A stretch of DNA of 64,000 nucleotides from Populus alba (Eukaryota > Streptophyta > Magnoliopsida > Malpighiales > Salicaceae), in the NCBI RefSeq assembly GCF_005239225.2, contig NC_133295.1, forward strand, positions 8,122,001 to 8,186,000, written 5' to 3'. The position numbers were made by a program, and so were the translations under genes. Below, piece after piece: positions 31,435 through 42,311 of this stretch. Each line of letters opens with the position of its first letter. The first letter of the stretch is position 1. Below the pieces are notes generated by a model, which saw only the letters and a program-made list of their open reading frames with translations, did no database searches and was not told where the DNA came from.

Positions 31435-32411
31435 TCCTCATAATCACCCCCACTTTGGCCTTTCAGCCCCCACTGCCGTGGTTTGATTTCAATTCAGCCC
31501 CAACCTTTGTCGCATCTTGGGTACGTGTTTCGGCCATGCTACCACATTTTGCCACCTTGTCAAGTCAGCCACACACGTTCCCTGTCGTGGAATTCATTCT
31601 TTCCGTCGTCTTCGTCATGGCTTGCATTTGGAATTTAAGTTCTACATCGGGAGGGTGCGGCGTGTTGTTTCGATCTGACATGATAGTACCTGTAAAAATT
31701 GGTTAGTGGTAGGGGGCAAAAAGAAAATCCTCAGGTCGCCCGTGCTTCGCTCAGACACTCTTGGCATCCTCACACCTCTCGTCTCACCTCCTTGAGGTTC
31801 TTGCAGGACTAAAACCAGCGCCAGACAGAACCAATCTTAGCAGCGCAATCCAAATATGCATATATGGCTCAAGAAGTAATAAAAACCAGGGAACAAGCAA
31901 AAATGAAACCGGGATGATAGTCTCGCGAGCAGCAAGCGAATCTATCCGAAATACAAACAAAACTGAAGACTCGAATAACAATAGAAACGAAATGTGCGAA
32001 ATATGATGAAACAACACCCAAATGTGCAACAGGAAAAAGAAAATAAAAATGTAAACAACAGAAAGAAATTGAATTTCAACACGTGACGCAAAACGGGCTT
32101 GTTGACGACGACGAGTTAAGTCCGAATCATGAAACCTAAAGCCAGTCATCTGTAATTGAGCTAAACTTTAAGATATGGTGCGATATCAACCCAAATATAC
32201 AGGATATGAAGTTTGAGCGATTTAGGATAAGGTTTGATGTACCGAACGCGAAAACAATTTGAACCAGAAGTGATCAGACCCGAAATTGAAAAACCAAAGC
32301 GAACGACGTCCAACTGACCCCAAACTTAATATTTTCATGCGATTAGGGCCCTAGTAATGAGTGTGTCAAATTTGAGCTAATTCCGAGTTGATTTGGTCCA
32401 GTTTTCCCTTG

Positions 32412-32972
32412 TTAGGTTTTCAGCCGGGTCCAATGGTAGGACTGAGAATTACGGCTACTGCCGTAAAAGTGGACGGTTACACATTTTACGTCAAAATCCG
32501 AATCTGACCTTGCCTGGATCGTATCATTCCCTCTGTCTTCAAGATGATTCGTCCGCGAATCACCACCAAGTTGAATGGACAATTCCTTAGCCTCGGTTTG
32601 AATCCTTTGGAATTCTTTTCTTGCCAACAATTGTCGCCAACAACTTCGGATGAAAGTAGCAGCCGTTCCATTTCGTATTTCATCATTGCAATGTTTTTTC
32701 TCCTCTCCTTCTGAAGCTCACGGCGCATTGACTGCTGCCGTTAACACATCAAGTTCCTGCCTCATCTCCCCGAGAATACGAGATAGACTCTTTGGAGCAC
32801 TAATCTCTTTATTTCTGTCCCTTTGATACCACCTCTCCTGTTGAATCCTCCCTTTTCTTTTGCCATAACACCTCGTCACAATACATGAAATCCCTTTGGT
32901 TTGTGGGCTGCCGAAAGCCTTCCTGGTAGCCTGCGGTCTCATCCTTAAATCCACCATCACCACCACCATCAA
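32412..32972 (-). pseudogene. IQ-like ORF of family 2, unit 3, with a stop
   Basis: This copy has a TGA in place of CGA after VNAP (near 32718), a C to T change, and a few other differences. The IQ-like segment remains open from 32630. Confidence 0.65.
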
Positions 32973-33239
32973 TCCTCATAATCACCCCCACTTTGGCCTT
33001 TCAGCCCCCACTGCCGTGGTTTGATTTCAATTCAGCCCCAACCTTTGTCGCATCTTGGGTACGTGTTCCGGCCATGCTACCACGTTTTGCCACCTTGTCA
33101 AGTCAGCCACACACGTTCCCCATCGTGGAATTCATTCTTTCCGTCGTCTTCGTCATGGCTTGCATTTGGAATTTAAGTTCTACATCGGGAGGGTGCGGCG
33201 TGTTGTTTCGATCTGACATGATAGTACCTGTAAAAATTG

Positions 33240-33430
33240 TGATGCGGACTAGCCCAGAAACACCAGCAAGGACCCATTACATGTTCCAAATAGACCAATG
33301 ACTCGGTCCAAGACAAAGACATTGAAAGACGCATTGAATGCATTGGTTTTGAAGGTTTCCACCAAGTCAGAATTGGAAGGTCCATTGGAGTATCAAGAGG
33401 AGATCCTAGTACATCTTATCCTTGTGGAAG
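33240..33430 (+). repeat. gypsy-type LTR fragment, 5' part
   Basis: It starts TGATGCGGAC and matches the start of the copy B LTR (reverse of 22822-23012), including the Pol-tail frame. It is interrupted after GGAAG by the Athila element and continues at 54797. No purine tract lies before it: it joins the truncated 1538-bp unit directly. Confidence 0.85.
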
Positions 33431-35164
33431 TGATTAGTACTTAAAAGTGCATGTTTATCAAGGTTTTATATCATCATTTTGCACTTGAAGTATCAATAAC
33501 TCCTTAACTAAAGCATGTTTTATAATAACAAGTTTAATATTATAAGATACCTTAATTTATGGTAAATGCTCATTTTAAATGCAGGACTATCACATAAATA
33601 AAAGGATTGATTGATGAGTTTAAGCATTGAAAGTTAAAGGACAAAGAGATGGCCAAACTTAGAAAAGAGATGTCGGTGCAGTCCAAACCGGAACATTGCT
33701 CGGTAATTGGATCATATCTGGAGCTCTAGATTTCGGATTTAGGTCCACTTTATATGGATGGAAAGGTAAGACAAAAGCCTACAACTTTCATGAGGAGCCC
33801 AAGATTTGAAAAGGTCGTTTTGAAGTCCAAATTGAAGGAACAACGAAGAAGTCCGAAGCTGTCCTGCAGCCCAAATACTATTTAGTGTTCAGCCCATATC
33901 TTGAGTTCTAGAAGTCCAAATGACCTCATCTTTTTTTTTGTTGGAAAGCTGAGACAATTTCCTAGAACATTCTTGAGGATTCTGGGCAAATTATGATGTT
34001 AGCAATGACGTCTTGATCAGACAAGAAGATAAGGATTGTTATCTAGTCAAGATGTGGCCACCCACTCATCAATTAGTCAACAAATCAATAGTTCCAAATT
34101 TTGGCCTATAAAAGGAGCACTTACCATGTATTGAGGCATCTTGGTTTCCAGATCAAGATCATGCTCTTGCTTTCTCTCTTTGTATTGCTTATGTTTTGCT
34201 TTCATTAATATCAAGTTTATGCACTTAATTTCCTTTCCTTTACTTAGTTAACTTCTTTCTCATTTATGTTCTTACCTTGTTCATTTATGTTTCTTTCTTT
34301 CATTATGTTTAGCTAAGTTAATTATGTCAAGGTGAAAAGGGTACACTAATGGTGTAAGAATAAGTATAATATAAACTTAACATGGACCTTAACGTTGGAT
34401 ACTAACATGTTTTATATTTGTTATCTTGTTCACTTTTAATACTTTGCTTGTTAAATGGTTAATCTAGATTTATGTTGTATAACACTTGGTACAACAAATA
34501 CTTGGTACTTTCATAGCCCATACTGTATGGTATAACCGACACCTGAGCTATGAAAGGGACTTGATTTGTTGTTAACATAAGTTATAATCATGAATGCCTG
34601 CCAACATTTACAAGTATTAGCTTTATTCGAATAAGATAACTAATGTAATCATGTTAACAATTTATAATCTGATGGGAACCTCCTTTATGTGTGATTTCCA
34701 ATTGAGTAATAAGAGTTTATATTATACTTGTTTGAAGTACCGTTAGTGGATCCTCTAACCTTGACATTCGTTTTTATCATTGGTTAATCCTTACATTAAT
34801 CTTCCAACTCAAAGTTCTCATTAATTTCTTCATCTTCTTCTATTACTACTACTACTACTATTGTTATTATTATTATTGTTATTGTTGTTATTTACATTCT
34901 GTAATATATCCCTTTGATCTTTTCATAAACTCAGTATATAGGCTGGAAACCTGTGACCCGGTCTTTTGGATCATTCTCAGGAGTAACAACGCCACGTACT
35001 GAGTATTGTAATTATTATTGTTATTATTATTGTTGTTGTTGTTGTTTTGTTATTTATAATTTATACAATTAACCTCTCTGTGGTTCGACCCCGGTCTTGC
35101 TGGGTTATTTATTACTTCGACACTCCTGCACTTGGGAAAAGACATCAAGCTTTTGATCATGTCA
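33431..35164 (+). repeat. 5' LTR of Athila (+) (1734 bp)
   Basis: It runs from TGATTAGTACTT to GATCATGTCA. A TATA box is at 34107, and the late part has ACT/ATT/GTT trinucleotide runs and the GGTTCGACCCCGGTCTTGC stretch before the end. Confidence 0.95.
34107..34114 (+). promoter_or_regulatory. TATA box of the Athila 5' LTR
   Basis: TATAAAAG in the context GGCCTATAAAAGGAG. The same box is in the 3' LTR at 53738-53745 and on the - strand in the inverted copy at 55932-55939. Confidence 0.8.
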
Positions 35165-35170
35165 AGTTTT

Positions 35171-35188
35171 TGGCGCCGTTGCCGGGGA
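35171..35188 (+). other. primer binding site, tRNA-Asp type
   Basis: TGGCGCCGTTGCCGGGGA lies six bases after the LTR end. This Asp-type primer site is what is known for Athila elements. Confidence 0.93.
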
Positions 35189-35395
35189 GGTAAATTCTTG
35201 TATAAATTATAATATTTAATTTATTTTCTCTTTTCTCTTTTCATTTTATCTATTTTTGTTTCCTTTGTTTTGTTTTGTTTCTTTTTCTTCTATTTTCTTT
35301 TCTTGCTTTTATTCTCTTCTTACACGTGCATGAGAGTTTGGTCACGTACATTAAGTGGTAGACTTTGTAGGGTATCCTCATCATTTTCAGAAAAT

Positions 35396-38300
35396 ATGGC
35401 CGAAGAAGATAATCAATCACTTCATAATGAGAATAATGAGAATAACCGTATGAGAACACTTAGAGACCACATGAATCCCACAAGAACAAGTGCACCCTCA
35501 TGCATAGTTTTCCCTCCTGATGCATCTCATTTTAATTTTAAGCCAGACATTATTCAACTTTTACCATCTTTTCATGGCTTAGACTTAGAAAATCCATACT
35601 TGCATTTAAGGGAATTTGAGGAGGTCTGTAATACCTATAATGACTCAAATTGTAGCATGAACACCATTCGATTAAAGCTTTTTCCTTTTTCATTAAAAGA
35701 TAAAGCTAAAACATGGCTACAAAATTTGAGACCAGGATCCATTCGTGCTTGGGATGATATGCAACAACAATTTTTAAAGAAGTTTTTTCCATCTCACAGA
35801 ACAAACTCTTTCAAAAGACAAATCATCACTTTCACTCAAAAACCAGGAGAAACATTTTACCAATGTTGGGATAGGTATCGAGATTTGCTTAATACTTGCC
35901 CACATCATGGTTTTGAAACATGGAGATTGGTTTCACATTTTTATGAAGGTTTAACACCTAGAGATAGGCAAATGGTTAAATTGATGTGCAATGGAACTTT
36001 CGAAGATAAAGACCCTAATGAAGCAATGGAGTACCTAGACTTGCTAGCCGAAAATGCTCAAAATTGGGACACCACAGGTACTTATGAGGCACCAGGTAAA
36101 ACTCAACCTCATACATCTAGTGGAGGTATGCACAACCTTAGGGAAGATCATGACCTCCAAGCCAAGTTTGCATCTTTAGCTAGAAAAGTCGAAGCACTTG
36201 AATTGAAAAAGAGTGGTCAATTAAAATATGTTCAAGACATTGTGTGTCAAATCTGTGAAACCAAGGAACACTCAACAAATGATTGTCCAACTTTGCCTTC
36301 TTTTAAGGAATGCCTCCATGAACAAGCCCATGCTTTAAACAGTTTCCAAAGACCCAACCATAACCCATACTCCCAAACGTATAATCCTAGTTGGAGAAAT
36401 CACCCAAATTTTAGTTGGAAGAGTGATAGCAACAATGCACAAACTTCACATCCACCGTTTCAAGCACACCATAATTTCCAAAATTCTCATGGATATGCAC
36501 CTCCTTATGCTCCACCTCCTAGAAGAAATTTTGAGGAAACATTGCATGCATTCATTGAAAAGCAGGAGACAATCAACACTCAACTTGCTCAAAGCATGAC
36601 CGATTTTAAAGATGCTCTTGCAAAATTAACATCTGCTCTCAGTTTCCAAGAGAAAGGTAAGTTTCCTTCTCAACCACAGCAAAATCCAAAGAGGCAATAC
36701 AATGCAAATGCAAGTAGTTCTGGAAGCCAACACATGGATCAAGTCAAATCAGTCATCACTCTTCGTAGTGGTAAGGTTATTGAAAAACCTATTCTAGAAC
36801 CTTGTGAGAAAGATGATGAGTCTATCTCTGAGGGTAAGGAAGGGGTTGAACCTGAACATTGCAAAGAAAAAGCTGATTCCCCGCCAGCACTTCCATTTCC
36901 TCATGCCATGATCAAACAAAGGAAAGTTAGTCACAACTCTGAAATCTTTGAAATTTTCAAACAGGTAAGGATCAATATACCTTTGTTGGATGCTATTAAA
37001 CAGGTTCCTTCCTATGCTAAATTTTTGAAAGATCTGTGCACTGTGAAGAGAAAATTGAATGTGAAAAAGAAAGCATTTTTAGCCGAACAAGTAAGTGCCA
37101 TTCTTCAGAACAATAATGCTTTGAAATATAAAGACCCTGGTTGTCCTACAATTTCTTGCTTTATTGGAGAACATAAAATTGAAAGAGCCTTACTTGATCT
37201 TGGAGCTAGTGTGAATTTACTTCCATATTCAGTTTTTCAGAGTCTCAATCTAGGTGAGTTAAAACCAACCTCTGTAACTCTTTTACTCGCCGATAGATCT
37301 GTAAAAGTGCCTAGAGGAATAATTGAAGATGTGTTGGTACAAGTTGATAAATTCATTTATCCTGTGGATTTTGTTGTCTTGGACACGCAACCTGTTGAAG
37401 CATGTAATTCAATTCCTGTCATTTTAGGACGTCCATTTCTTGCCACTTCTAATGCATTGATTAATTGTAGGAATGGACTGATGAAGCTATCATTTGGAAA
37501 CATGACATTGGAGATGAATATTTTCAACATTTACAAGCAACCTGGAGATGATAATGATTTACAGGAAGTGGACTTTATTGAAAAATTAGTTCATGATCAA
37601 TTTCAAACCACTTCTAGTGAAACTGAGATTGATGAATCTGATGATTTGCAAATGGTCTACTTTCAGGAATCAAAGGCATGCAATTGGAGACCACAAATTG
37701 AAGAATTGCCACCACGATCAATTGAGCCCATACCTTCAAGTGTTCAACCACCAAAACCTGAATTGAAGCCGTTACCATTTAATCTCAAATACTCATTTTT
37801 GGGAGAAAATGAAACTTTTCCGGTAATAATCTCTTCCAAACTTAATGCGCATCAAGAAGGTAAGTTATTACAGACTCTGAAAATGCACAAAAATGCATTA
37901 GGATGGACCATAGCTGACATAAAAGGAATTAGCCCTTTGATTTGCACACACAGGATTTATTTGGAGGAAAATTCTAAACCCTCTAGAGAAATGCAACGAA
38001 GGCTTAATCCTAATATGAAAGAAGTAGTGAAAAATGAAGTCATTAAGCTTCTAGATAATGGAATCATTTATCCTATTTCTGATAGCAAATGGGTAAGTCC
38101 TACCCAAGTTGTACCCAAAAAGTCTGGAGTCACTGTGATAACAAATGAGAAAAATGAGTTAATTCCAACTAGGACTGTTACGGGTTGGCGCATGTGCATT
38201 GACTATAGGAAACTTAATTCAATGACTAGAAAAGATCATTTCCCTTTACCTTTCATGGACCAAATCCTAGAAAGAGTTGCAGGTCATGAATTTTATTGTT

Positions 38301-39079
38301 TCCTAGATGGTTATTCAGGTTACAATCAAATTGAAATTGCATTGGAAGATCAAGAGAAGACTACTTTCACATGTCCATTTGGTACTTTTGCATATCGAAG
38401 GATGCCTTTTGGATTATGTAATGCACCAGCCACGTTTCAAAGATGCATGCTTAGCATATTCAGTGATATGGTTGAACGTTTTCTTGAAATTTTTATGGAT
38501 GATTTTTCTGTTTTTGGTGATTCATTTGATGATTGTTTGACTAACTTAGAAAAGGTTTTGAGCAGGTGTGAAGAGAAGAATCTTGTACTGAATTGGGAAA
38601 AATGTCACTTTATGGTAACAAACGACATCGTACTTGGTCACATTGTTTCATCGAAAGGAATTGAGGTTGACAAATCTAAAATCGAGTTAATTGCCAACTT
38701 ACCAACACCAAAATCTGTTAAAGATGTTAGATCATTCTTAGGACATGCTGGTTTTTACAGAAGGTTCATCAAAGATTTTAGTGTAATATCTAAGCCCTTG
38801 AGTAACCTTCTAACAAAGGATAATATTTTTGAATGGACTGAACATTGTGAGGAAGCCTTTGTTAAACTTAAAAACTTGCTTACTTCTGCTCCTGTCATTC
38901 AACCTCCTGATTGGTCATTACCTTTTGAAATAATGTGTGACGCTAGTGATTATGCCGTGGGTGCTGTCTTGGGACAAAGGAAAGATAAGAAACCTTATGT
39001 GATTTACTATGCAAGTAAAACTTTAAATAGTGCTCAAATGAATTACACTACCACTGAAAAAGAATTACTTGCAGTATAG
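35396..39079 (+). CDS. gag-pol: Athila Gag-Pol (Gag, protease, RT, RNase H start), 1227 aa
   Basis: ATG 35396 ([10 protein letters not shown]) is chosen; the frame is open upstream but lies in a T-rich leader. The Gag capsid region is at about 70-210 ([31 protein letters not shown]). A zinc knuckle, [14 protein letters not shown], is near 284. Protease with [13 protein letters not shown] is near 600 and VILGRPFL near 680. RT has [26 protein letters not shown] near 930 and catalytic [10 protein letters not shown] near 1033. RNase H starts at [18 protein letters not shown] near 1180. The frame ends at a TAG caused by a 2-bp insertion (GTATAGTA) at about 39074-39079. The inverted copy has the same change. 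Pol continues in another frame. Confidence 0.93.
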   Translation: MAEEDNQSLHNENNENNRMRTLRDHMNPTRTSAPSCIVFPPDASHFNFKPDIIQLLPSFHGLDLENPYLHLREFEEVCNTYNDSNCSMNTIRLKLFPFSLKDKAKTWLQNLRPGSIRAWDDMQQQFLKKFFPSHRTNSFKRQIITFTQKPGETFYQCWDRYRDLLNTCPHHGFETWRLVSHFYEGLTPRDRQMVKLMCNGTFEDKDPNEAMEYLDLLAENAQNWDTTGTYEAPGKTQPHTSSGGMHNLREDHDLQAKFASLARKVEALELKKSGQLKYVQDIVCQICETKEHSTNDCPTLPSFKECLHEQAHALNSFQRPNHNPYSQTYNPSWRNHPNFSWKSDSNNAQTSHPPFQAHHNFQNSHGYAPPYAPPPRRNFEETLHAFIEKQETINTQLAQSMTDFKDALAKLTSALSFQEKGKFPSQPQQNPKRQYNANASSSGSQHMDQVKSVITLRSGKVIEKPILEPCEKDDESISEGKEGVEPEHCKEKADSPPALPFPHAMIKQRKVSHNSEIFEIFKQVRINIPLLDAIKQVPSYAKFLKDLCTVKRKLNVKKKAFLAEQVSAILQNNNALKYKDPGCPTISCFIGEHKIERALLDLGASVNLLPYSVFQSLNLGELKPTSVTLLLADRSVKVPRGIIEDVLVQVDKFIYPVDFVVLDTQPVEACNSIPVILGRPFLATSNALINCRNGLMKLSFGNMTLEMNIFNIYKQPGDDNDLQEVDFIEKLVHDQFQTTSSETEIDESDDLQMVYFQESKACNWRPQIEELPPRSIEPIPSSVQPPKPELKPLPFNLKYSFLGENETFPVIISSKLNAHQEGKLLQTLKMHKNALGWTIADIKGISPLICTHRIYLEENSKPSREMQRRLNPNMKEVVKNEVIKLLDNGIIYPISDSKWVSPTQVVPKKSGVTVITNEKNELIPTRTVTGWRMCIDYRKLNSMTRKDHFPLPFMDQILERVAGHEFYCFLDGYSGYNQIEIALEDQEKTTFTCPFGTFAYRRMPFGLCNAPATFQRCMLSIFSDMVERFLEIFMDDFSVFGDSFDDCLTNLEKVLSRCEEKNLVLNWEKCHFMVTNDIVLGHIVSSKGIEVDKSKIELIANLPTPKSVKDVRSFLGHAGFYRRFIKDFSVISKPLSNLLTKDNIFEWTEHCEEAFVKLKNLLTSAPVIQPPDWSLPFEIMCDASDYAVGAVLGQRKDKKPYVIYYASKTLNSAQMNYTTTEKELLAV

Positions 39080-40659
39080 TATTTGCATGTGACAAGTTCA
39101 GATCTTATCTTGTTGGCTCACCTGTTATTGTTTTTAGTGATCATGCAGCATTGAAATATCTTCTCTCTAAGAAAGATTCTAAGGCTAGATTGGTGCGGTG
39201 GATTTTGTTACTTCAAGAATTTGATATCACAATCAAAGACAAGAAAGACACCGAAAATGTTGTCGCGGATCATTTGTCAAGATTGACAACCGATTCGAGA
39301 TCTGACATTACACCAATCGATGACTACTTTCCTGATGAATCTTTATTTTCTGTCTCTACGATGCCTTGGTTTGCTAATATTGTTAATTTTCTTGTTTCAG
39401 GACAATTGCCAGCTCATTGGAGTACCCAAGACAAAAGAAAGTTCTTGAACGAAGTGAAGAACTTTTATTGGGATGACCCTTATTTATTCAAATATTGTCC
39501 TGATCAAATATTTCGAAGATGCATTCCTGACAATGAGGTAAGTAGTGTCATTAAATTTTGTCATTCTGAGGCATGTGGGGGTCATTTCTCATCAAGAAAG
39601 ACAACTGCAAAAATCTTACAAAGTGGATTCTATTGGCCCACCATGTTCAAAGACTCACATGCATTCTGTAAGATTTGTGAAAATTGTCAAAAGTTGGGAT
39701 CTATTTCGAAACGTCACATGATGCCTTTAAATCCTATTCTTGTCATTGAGATCTTTGATTGTTGGGGTATAGATTTCATGGGTCCATTTCCTCCATCATT
39801 TGGTTTCTTGTACATATTGGTCGCAGTAAATTATGTTTCAAAATGGATAGAGGCAATTCCAAGTCGAACCAATGATCACAAAATAGTGATAAAGTTTTTG
39901 AAAGAAAACATTTTAAGTCGATTTGGAATCCCTCGAGCCATGATAAGTGACGGTGGAACACACTTTTGCAACAAGCCATTTGAGTCTTTAATGAAGAAAT
40001 ATGGAATCACACATAAAGTTGCCACCCCTTATCACCCTCAGACAAGTGGACAAGTAGAGCTTGCTAATAGGGAGATCAAACAGATCTTGGAGAAAACAGT
40101 GAACCCTAATAGGAAAGACTGGTCTTTAAGACTTAATGATGCACTTTGGGCTTATCGAACTGCTTATAAAACATCATTAGGTATGTCACCTTATAGACTA
40201 GTCTATGGAAAACCTTGTCACTTGCCTGTGGAAATTGAACATAAAGCTTATTGGGCTATTAAAGCTTTCAATTCAAGCCTTGATGATGCTAGTCAGCTGC
40301 GAAAATTGCAAATAAATGAGCTTGAGGAAATAAGAAATGATGCATATGACAATTCAAAAATTCATAAAGCAAGAATTAAAGAGTTTCATGACAAGAAAAT
40401 ACTGAGAAAAACATTCAATGTTGGTCAAAAAGTCTTGCTTTATAATTCTCGACTCCATTTATTTCCTGGAAAACTAAGAACAAGATGGAGCGGTCCTTTT
40501 ATTGTGAAACATGTGTATCCATATGGGGCCTGTGATATTGAGAATCCAAAGAATGGCAATGTTTTCAAGGTAAATGGGCATCGTTTGAAAGTTTATTTTG
40601 ACAATTTTTCGGTTGAAAATGACTCTATTGAATTGAGTGATCCTGTATATAAAGATTGA
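39079..40659 (+). CDS. pol: Athila RNase H end and integrase (continuation of Pol)
   Basis: This is the rest of Pol after the 2-bp shift; it has no start of its own. It opens with the end of RNase H ([25 protein letters not shown]). Integrase has an HHCC zinc region ([20 protein letters not shown]), then the DD35E core: [16 protein letters not shown] and [11 protein letters not shown], with 35 residues between the second Asp and the Glu. The C-terminus ([36 protein letters not shown]) is typical of Athila. All catalytic residues are kept. No residue differs from the inverted copy by eye. Confidence 0.92.
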   Translation, partial: VFACDKFRSYLVGSPVIVFSDHAALKYLLSKKDSKARLVRWILLLQEFDITIKDKKDTENVVADHLSRLTTDSRSDITPIDDYFPDESLFSVSTMPWFANIVNFLVSGQLPAHWSTQDKRKFLNEVKNFYWDDPYLFKYCPDQIFRRCIPDNEVSSVIKFCHSEACGGHFSSRKTTAKILQSGFYWPTMFKDSHAFCKICENCQKLGSISKRHMMPLNPILVIEIFDCWGIDFMGPFPPSFGFLYILVAVNYVSKWIEAIPSRTNDHKIVIKFLKENILSRFGIPRAMISDGGTHFCNKPFESLMKKYGITHKVATPYHPQTSGQVELANREIKQILEKTVNPNRKDWSLRLNDALWAYRTAYKTSLGMSPYRLVYGKPCHLPVEIEHKAYWAIKAFNSSLDDASQLRKLQINELEEIRNDAYDNSKIHKARIKEFHDKKILRKTFNVGQKVLLYNSRLHLFPGKLRTRWSGPFIVKHVYPYGACDIENPKNGNVFKVNGHRLKVYFDNFSVENDSIELSDPVYKD

Positions 40660-40853
40660 TTCTTTTTCTCACATTGTTTTGTGTTTTGTTGTTTTGCTAG
40701 TCTCTCTTTCACCCCGGTCAAATGGCGGATAACGGTACTCCGTGACTTAAGTCGGTTCTTTCAGTTTCCCAAATAACTGATATCTGTATATGTTTGTATA
40801 ATTCTTAGCTCTTTCTTCCTTCTTTGAATCGCTTCTCTAATTCTCTTTTGAAA
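40660..40853 (+). other. spacer between integrase and the unknown ORF
   Basis: A T-rich 194-bp spacer containing GGCGGATAACGGTACTCC. It could hold a splice acceptor for a subgenomic RNA (pyrimidine-rich CTTTCTTCCTTC at 40809), but none is certain. Confidence 0.5.
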
Positions 40854-41402
40854 ATGGACACCACTCTTGAAAAGTTGAAAAGGTATTTTCCCGCTTTGCC
40901 TCCAAATGCGATTAATAACATTTACCGTGCTAGGTGTGCAAGATTGAGGTTGTTAATGAATCATGGAATTCCTGAAGATATCCGTTGGTTAATTGAAGCA
41001 AAGGTTCGATTATCAGGTGAGTCATCCAATTCTTTCATTTCACACATGCCTGGAACAGGTAAAAGCACTTTTGCAAAGAAACGTCGTGCAAAACGACTGA
41101 AAGTCTGTCATCGATGTGCCAGATGGACTTGTAATATGACATGTCATTCTTTAGGAATGGTATCTGTAAACCGTGAAGATAAGATACAATTCATTAAGGA
41201 TGGCCTGAGTAAGGGGTCTTTAGATAATCTTTTGTTGACCCTTGAGACGCATCCTAGTGGAGATGTGCATCGTGTAATTCATGATTTATGGCCACAATTC
41301 CATAAAGAACATGATCGACTTAGTCTTGGGAATCTGACTAAAAAAGACCCTGTTTGCCAGTTTTTAAGAAAACTGGATGGGAAGCCTATCCCCGACCCAT
41401 AG
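40854..41402 (+). CDS. unknown Cys-motif ORF of Athila, env position (182 aa)
   Basis: I do not recognise a named family. ATG 40854 (MDTTLEKLKRYFPALPP) is used; ten more codons upstream are open but lack an ATG. A basic stretch (KKRRAKRLK) precedes a Cys cluster CHRCARWTCNMTC (CX2CX4CX3C), perhaps metal-binding. The C-terminal half is acidic-basic (LETHPSGDVHRVIHDLWPQF). No signal peptide or membrane segment is seen, so it is not a classic env protein. The inverted copy has the same ORF with a few substitutions and a one-base loss near the end. It sits where Athila elements carry env-like or extra ORFs. Confidence 0.7.
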   Translation: MDTTLEKLKRYFPALPPNAINNIYRARCARLRLLMNHGIPEDIRWLIEAKVRLSGESSNSFISHMPGTGKSTFAKKRRAKRLKVCHRCARWTCNMTCHSLGMVSVNREDKIQFIKDGLSKGSLDNLLLTLETHPSGDVHRVIHDLWPQFHKEHDRLSLGNLTKKDPVCQFLRKLDGKPIPDP

Positions 41403-41657
41403 AGGGCGTTTAAGCCGTTCTTGGACGTAAAACCAAGGGAAGATGTGAGCCACAATCACAACTACCTGTACATACATGCTTTTTCAAAATAAATAATTAA
41501 TAAAGAGAGAGAGAGAGAGAGAGAGTTTGTGAGACTACAGCTGGCCTACATATAGGTGGTATGATTGCATTTTCACTTTTTCATCTATAAATTCTTCTCT
41601 TCCTTCCCTTCATTTCTACTCATCCCATATATTCATCAAATATAGAAGTGTGTAGAA
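41403..41657 (+). promoter_or_regulatory. promoter-like region before the LOG gene
   Basis: AATAAATAATTAATAAA (possible polyadenylation signals) lies at about 41488-41504. Then come a run of GA dinucleotides (about 41504-41525) and a TATA box (CTATAAATTC, TATAAA at 41586-41591) about 67 bp before the LOG ATG, followed by a CT-rich leader. This is the layout of a plant core promoter. No activity can be shown from sequence. Confidence 0.55.
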
Positions 41658-42311
41658 ATGGCAGGTTCCTCAAGTCATCATATAAGAAATATTTGTGTTT
41701 TCGGTGGATCCAGTTCTGGGAAAGAAAAAGAGTTTTTAGAATCAGCAAATCATCTTGGTCGGGTACTAGCTGAGAGAAAGATTCATTTAGTGTATGGGGG
41801 AGGCAGCCTTGGGTTAATGGGAGGTGTGTCAATGGCTGCATTTTTAGGAGGCAGTCAAGTTTTGGGGGTTGTCCCCAAAGCTTTAGCAACTGGGGACATC
41901 ATTGGAAAAACAATTGGAGAGGAACTACAGGTCCCAACAATGTCTGACCGACTGAATACCATGTTTAACCATGTTGATGCCTTCATTGCCTTACCAGGTG
42001 GTCTGGGCACATTGGAAGAGATCTTTCATATTTCATCTTGGGCCCAACTGCACATTCACCATAAACCTATAGGTTTGTTAAATGTTAATGGTTTTTATGA
42101 TAAGTTGTTGTCTTTCCTTGATCAAGCTGTGGAACAGGAATTTCTAACATCTTCGGCACGACGAATCATAATCTCTGCTGCTACTGCTGAACAATTGATT
42201 GACCAACTACAATCTTTCATCCCTGTCATTGATCCCTGCATGAGTCGTCTAGATTGGTCAACTAAGGAAAGCCGTAAAAAGCTTAGATTAGATTTGAGCC
42301 TTCATCTGTGA
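41658..42311 (+). CDS. LOG: LOG-type cytokinin riboside 5'-monophosphate phosphoribohydrolase
   Basis: LOG enzymes release active free-base cytokinin from its riboside 5'-monophosphate in the cytosol. The 217-aa protein is full length and starts MAGSSSHHIRNICVFGGSSS. It has the nucleotide-binding fold motif VYGGGSLGLMG (45-55), the GDIIGKTIGEEL segment (79-90), MSDR with Arg98, and the family signature PGGLGTLEE (113-121) with Glu121. It then has WAQLHIHHKPIGLLNVNG and ends in a basic RLDLSLHL tail. The pattern is closest to plant LOGL10-type members by recollection. There is no intron, whereas host LOG genes have several, pointing to RNA-based capture. It lies between the unknown ORF and the 3' LTR of Athila, same strand. 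Activity is untested. Confidence 0.9.
   Translation: MAGSSSHHIRNICVFGGSSSGKEKEFLESANHLGRVLAERKIHLVYGGGSLGLMGGVSMAAFLGGSQVLGVVPKALATGDIIGKTIGEELQVPTMSDRLNTMFNHVDAFIALPGGLGTLEEIFHISSWAQLHIHHKPIGLLNVNGFYDKLLSFLDQAVEQEFLTSSARRIIISAATAEQLIDQLQSFIPVIDPCMSRLDWSTKESRKKLRLDLSLHL

Larger units (their letters stand above)
28958..33239 (-). mobile_element. tandem 1538-bp units of a second non-autonomous element (family 2)
   Basis: Units start at 28958, 30496 and 32034, exactly 1538 bp apart; the third is cut at 33239. On the - strand each has a leader with a TTTTTACAG site, a 38-aa frame (MSDRNN...), a long ORF with an IQ-like motif, a purine tract and an LTR start (TGATACGATCC at 29450, 30988, 32526). 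The U3 start matches family 1 over more than 100 bp with changes. No primer site or LTR end (CGCATCA) is seen inside a unit, so U3 runs straight into the leader. Confidence 0.88.

Noticed and set aside
40854..41402. PGTGKS in the unknown Athila ORF as a nucleotide-binding P-loop
   Set aside because: The first Gly of GXXXXGK is missing (His instead), and no Walker B or ATPase context is seen.
41658..42311. LOG ORF as a bacterial lysine decarboxylase or bacterial transfer
   Set aside because: The sequence has the plant LOG pattern through to the C-terminal RLDLSLHL tail, and it lies in a plant retrotransposon.
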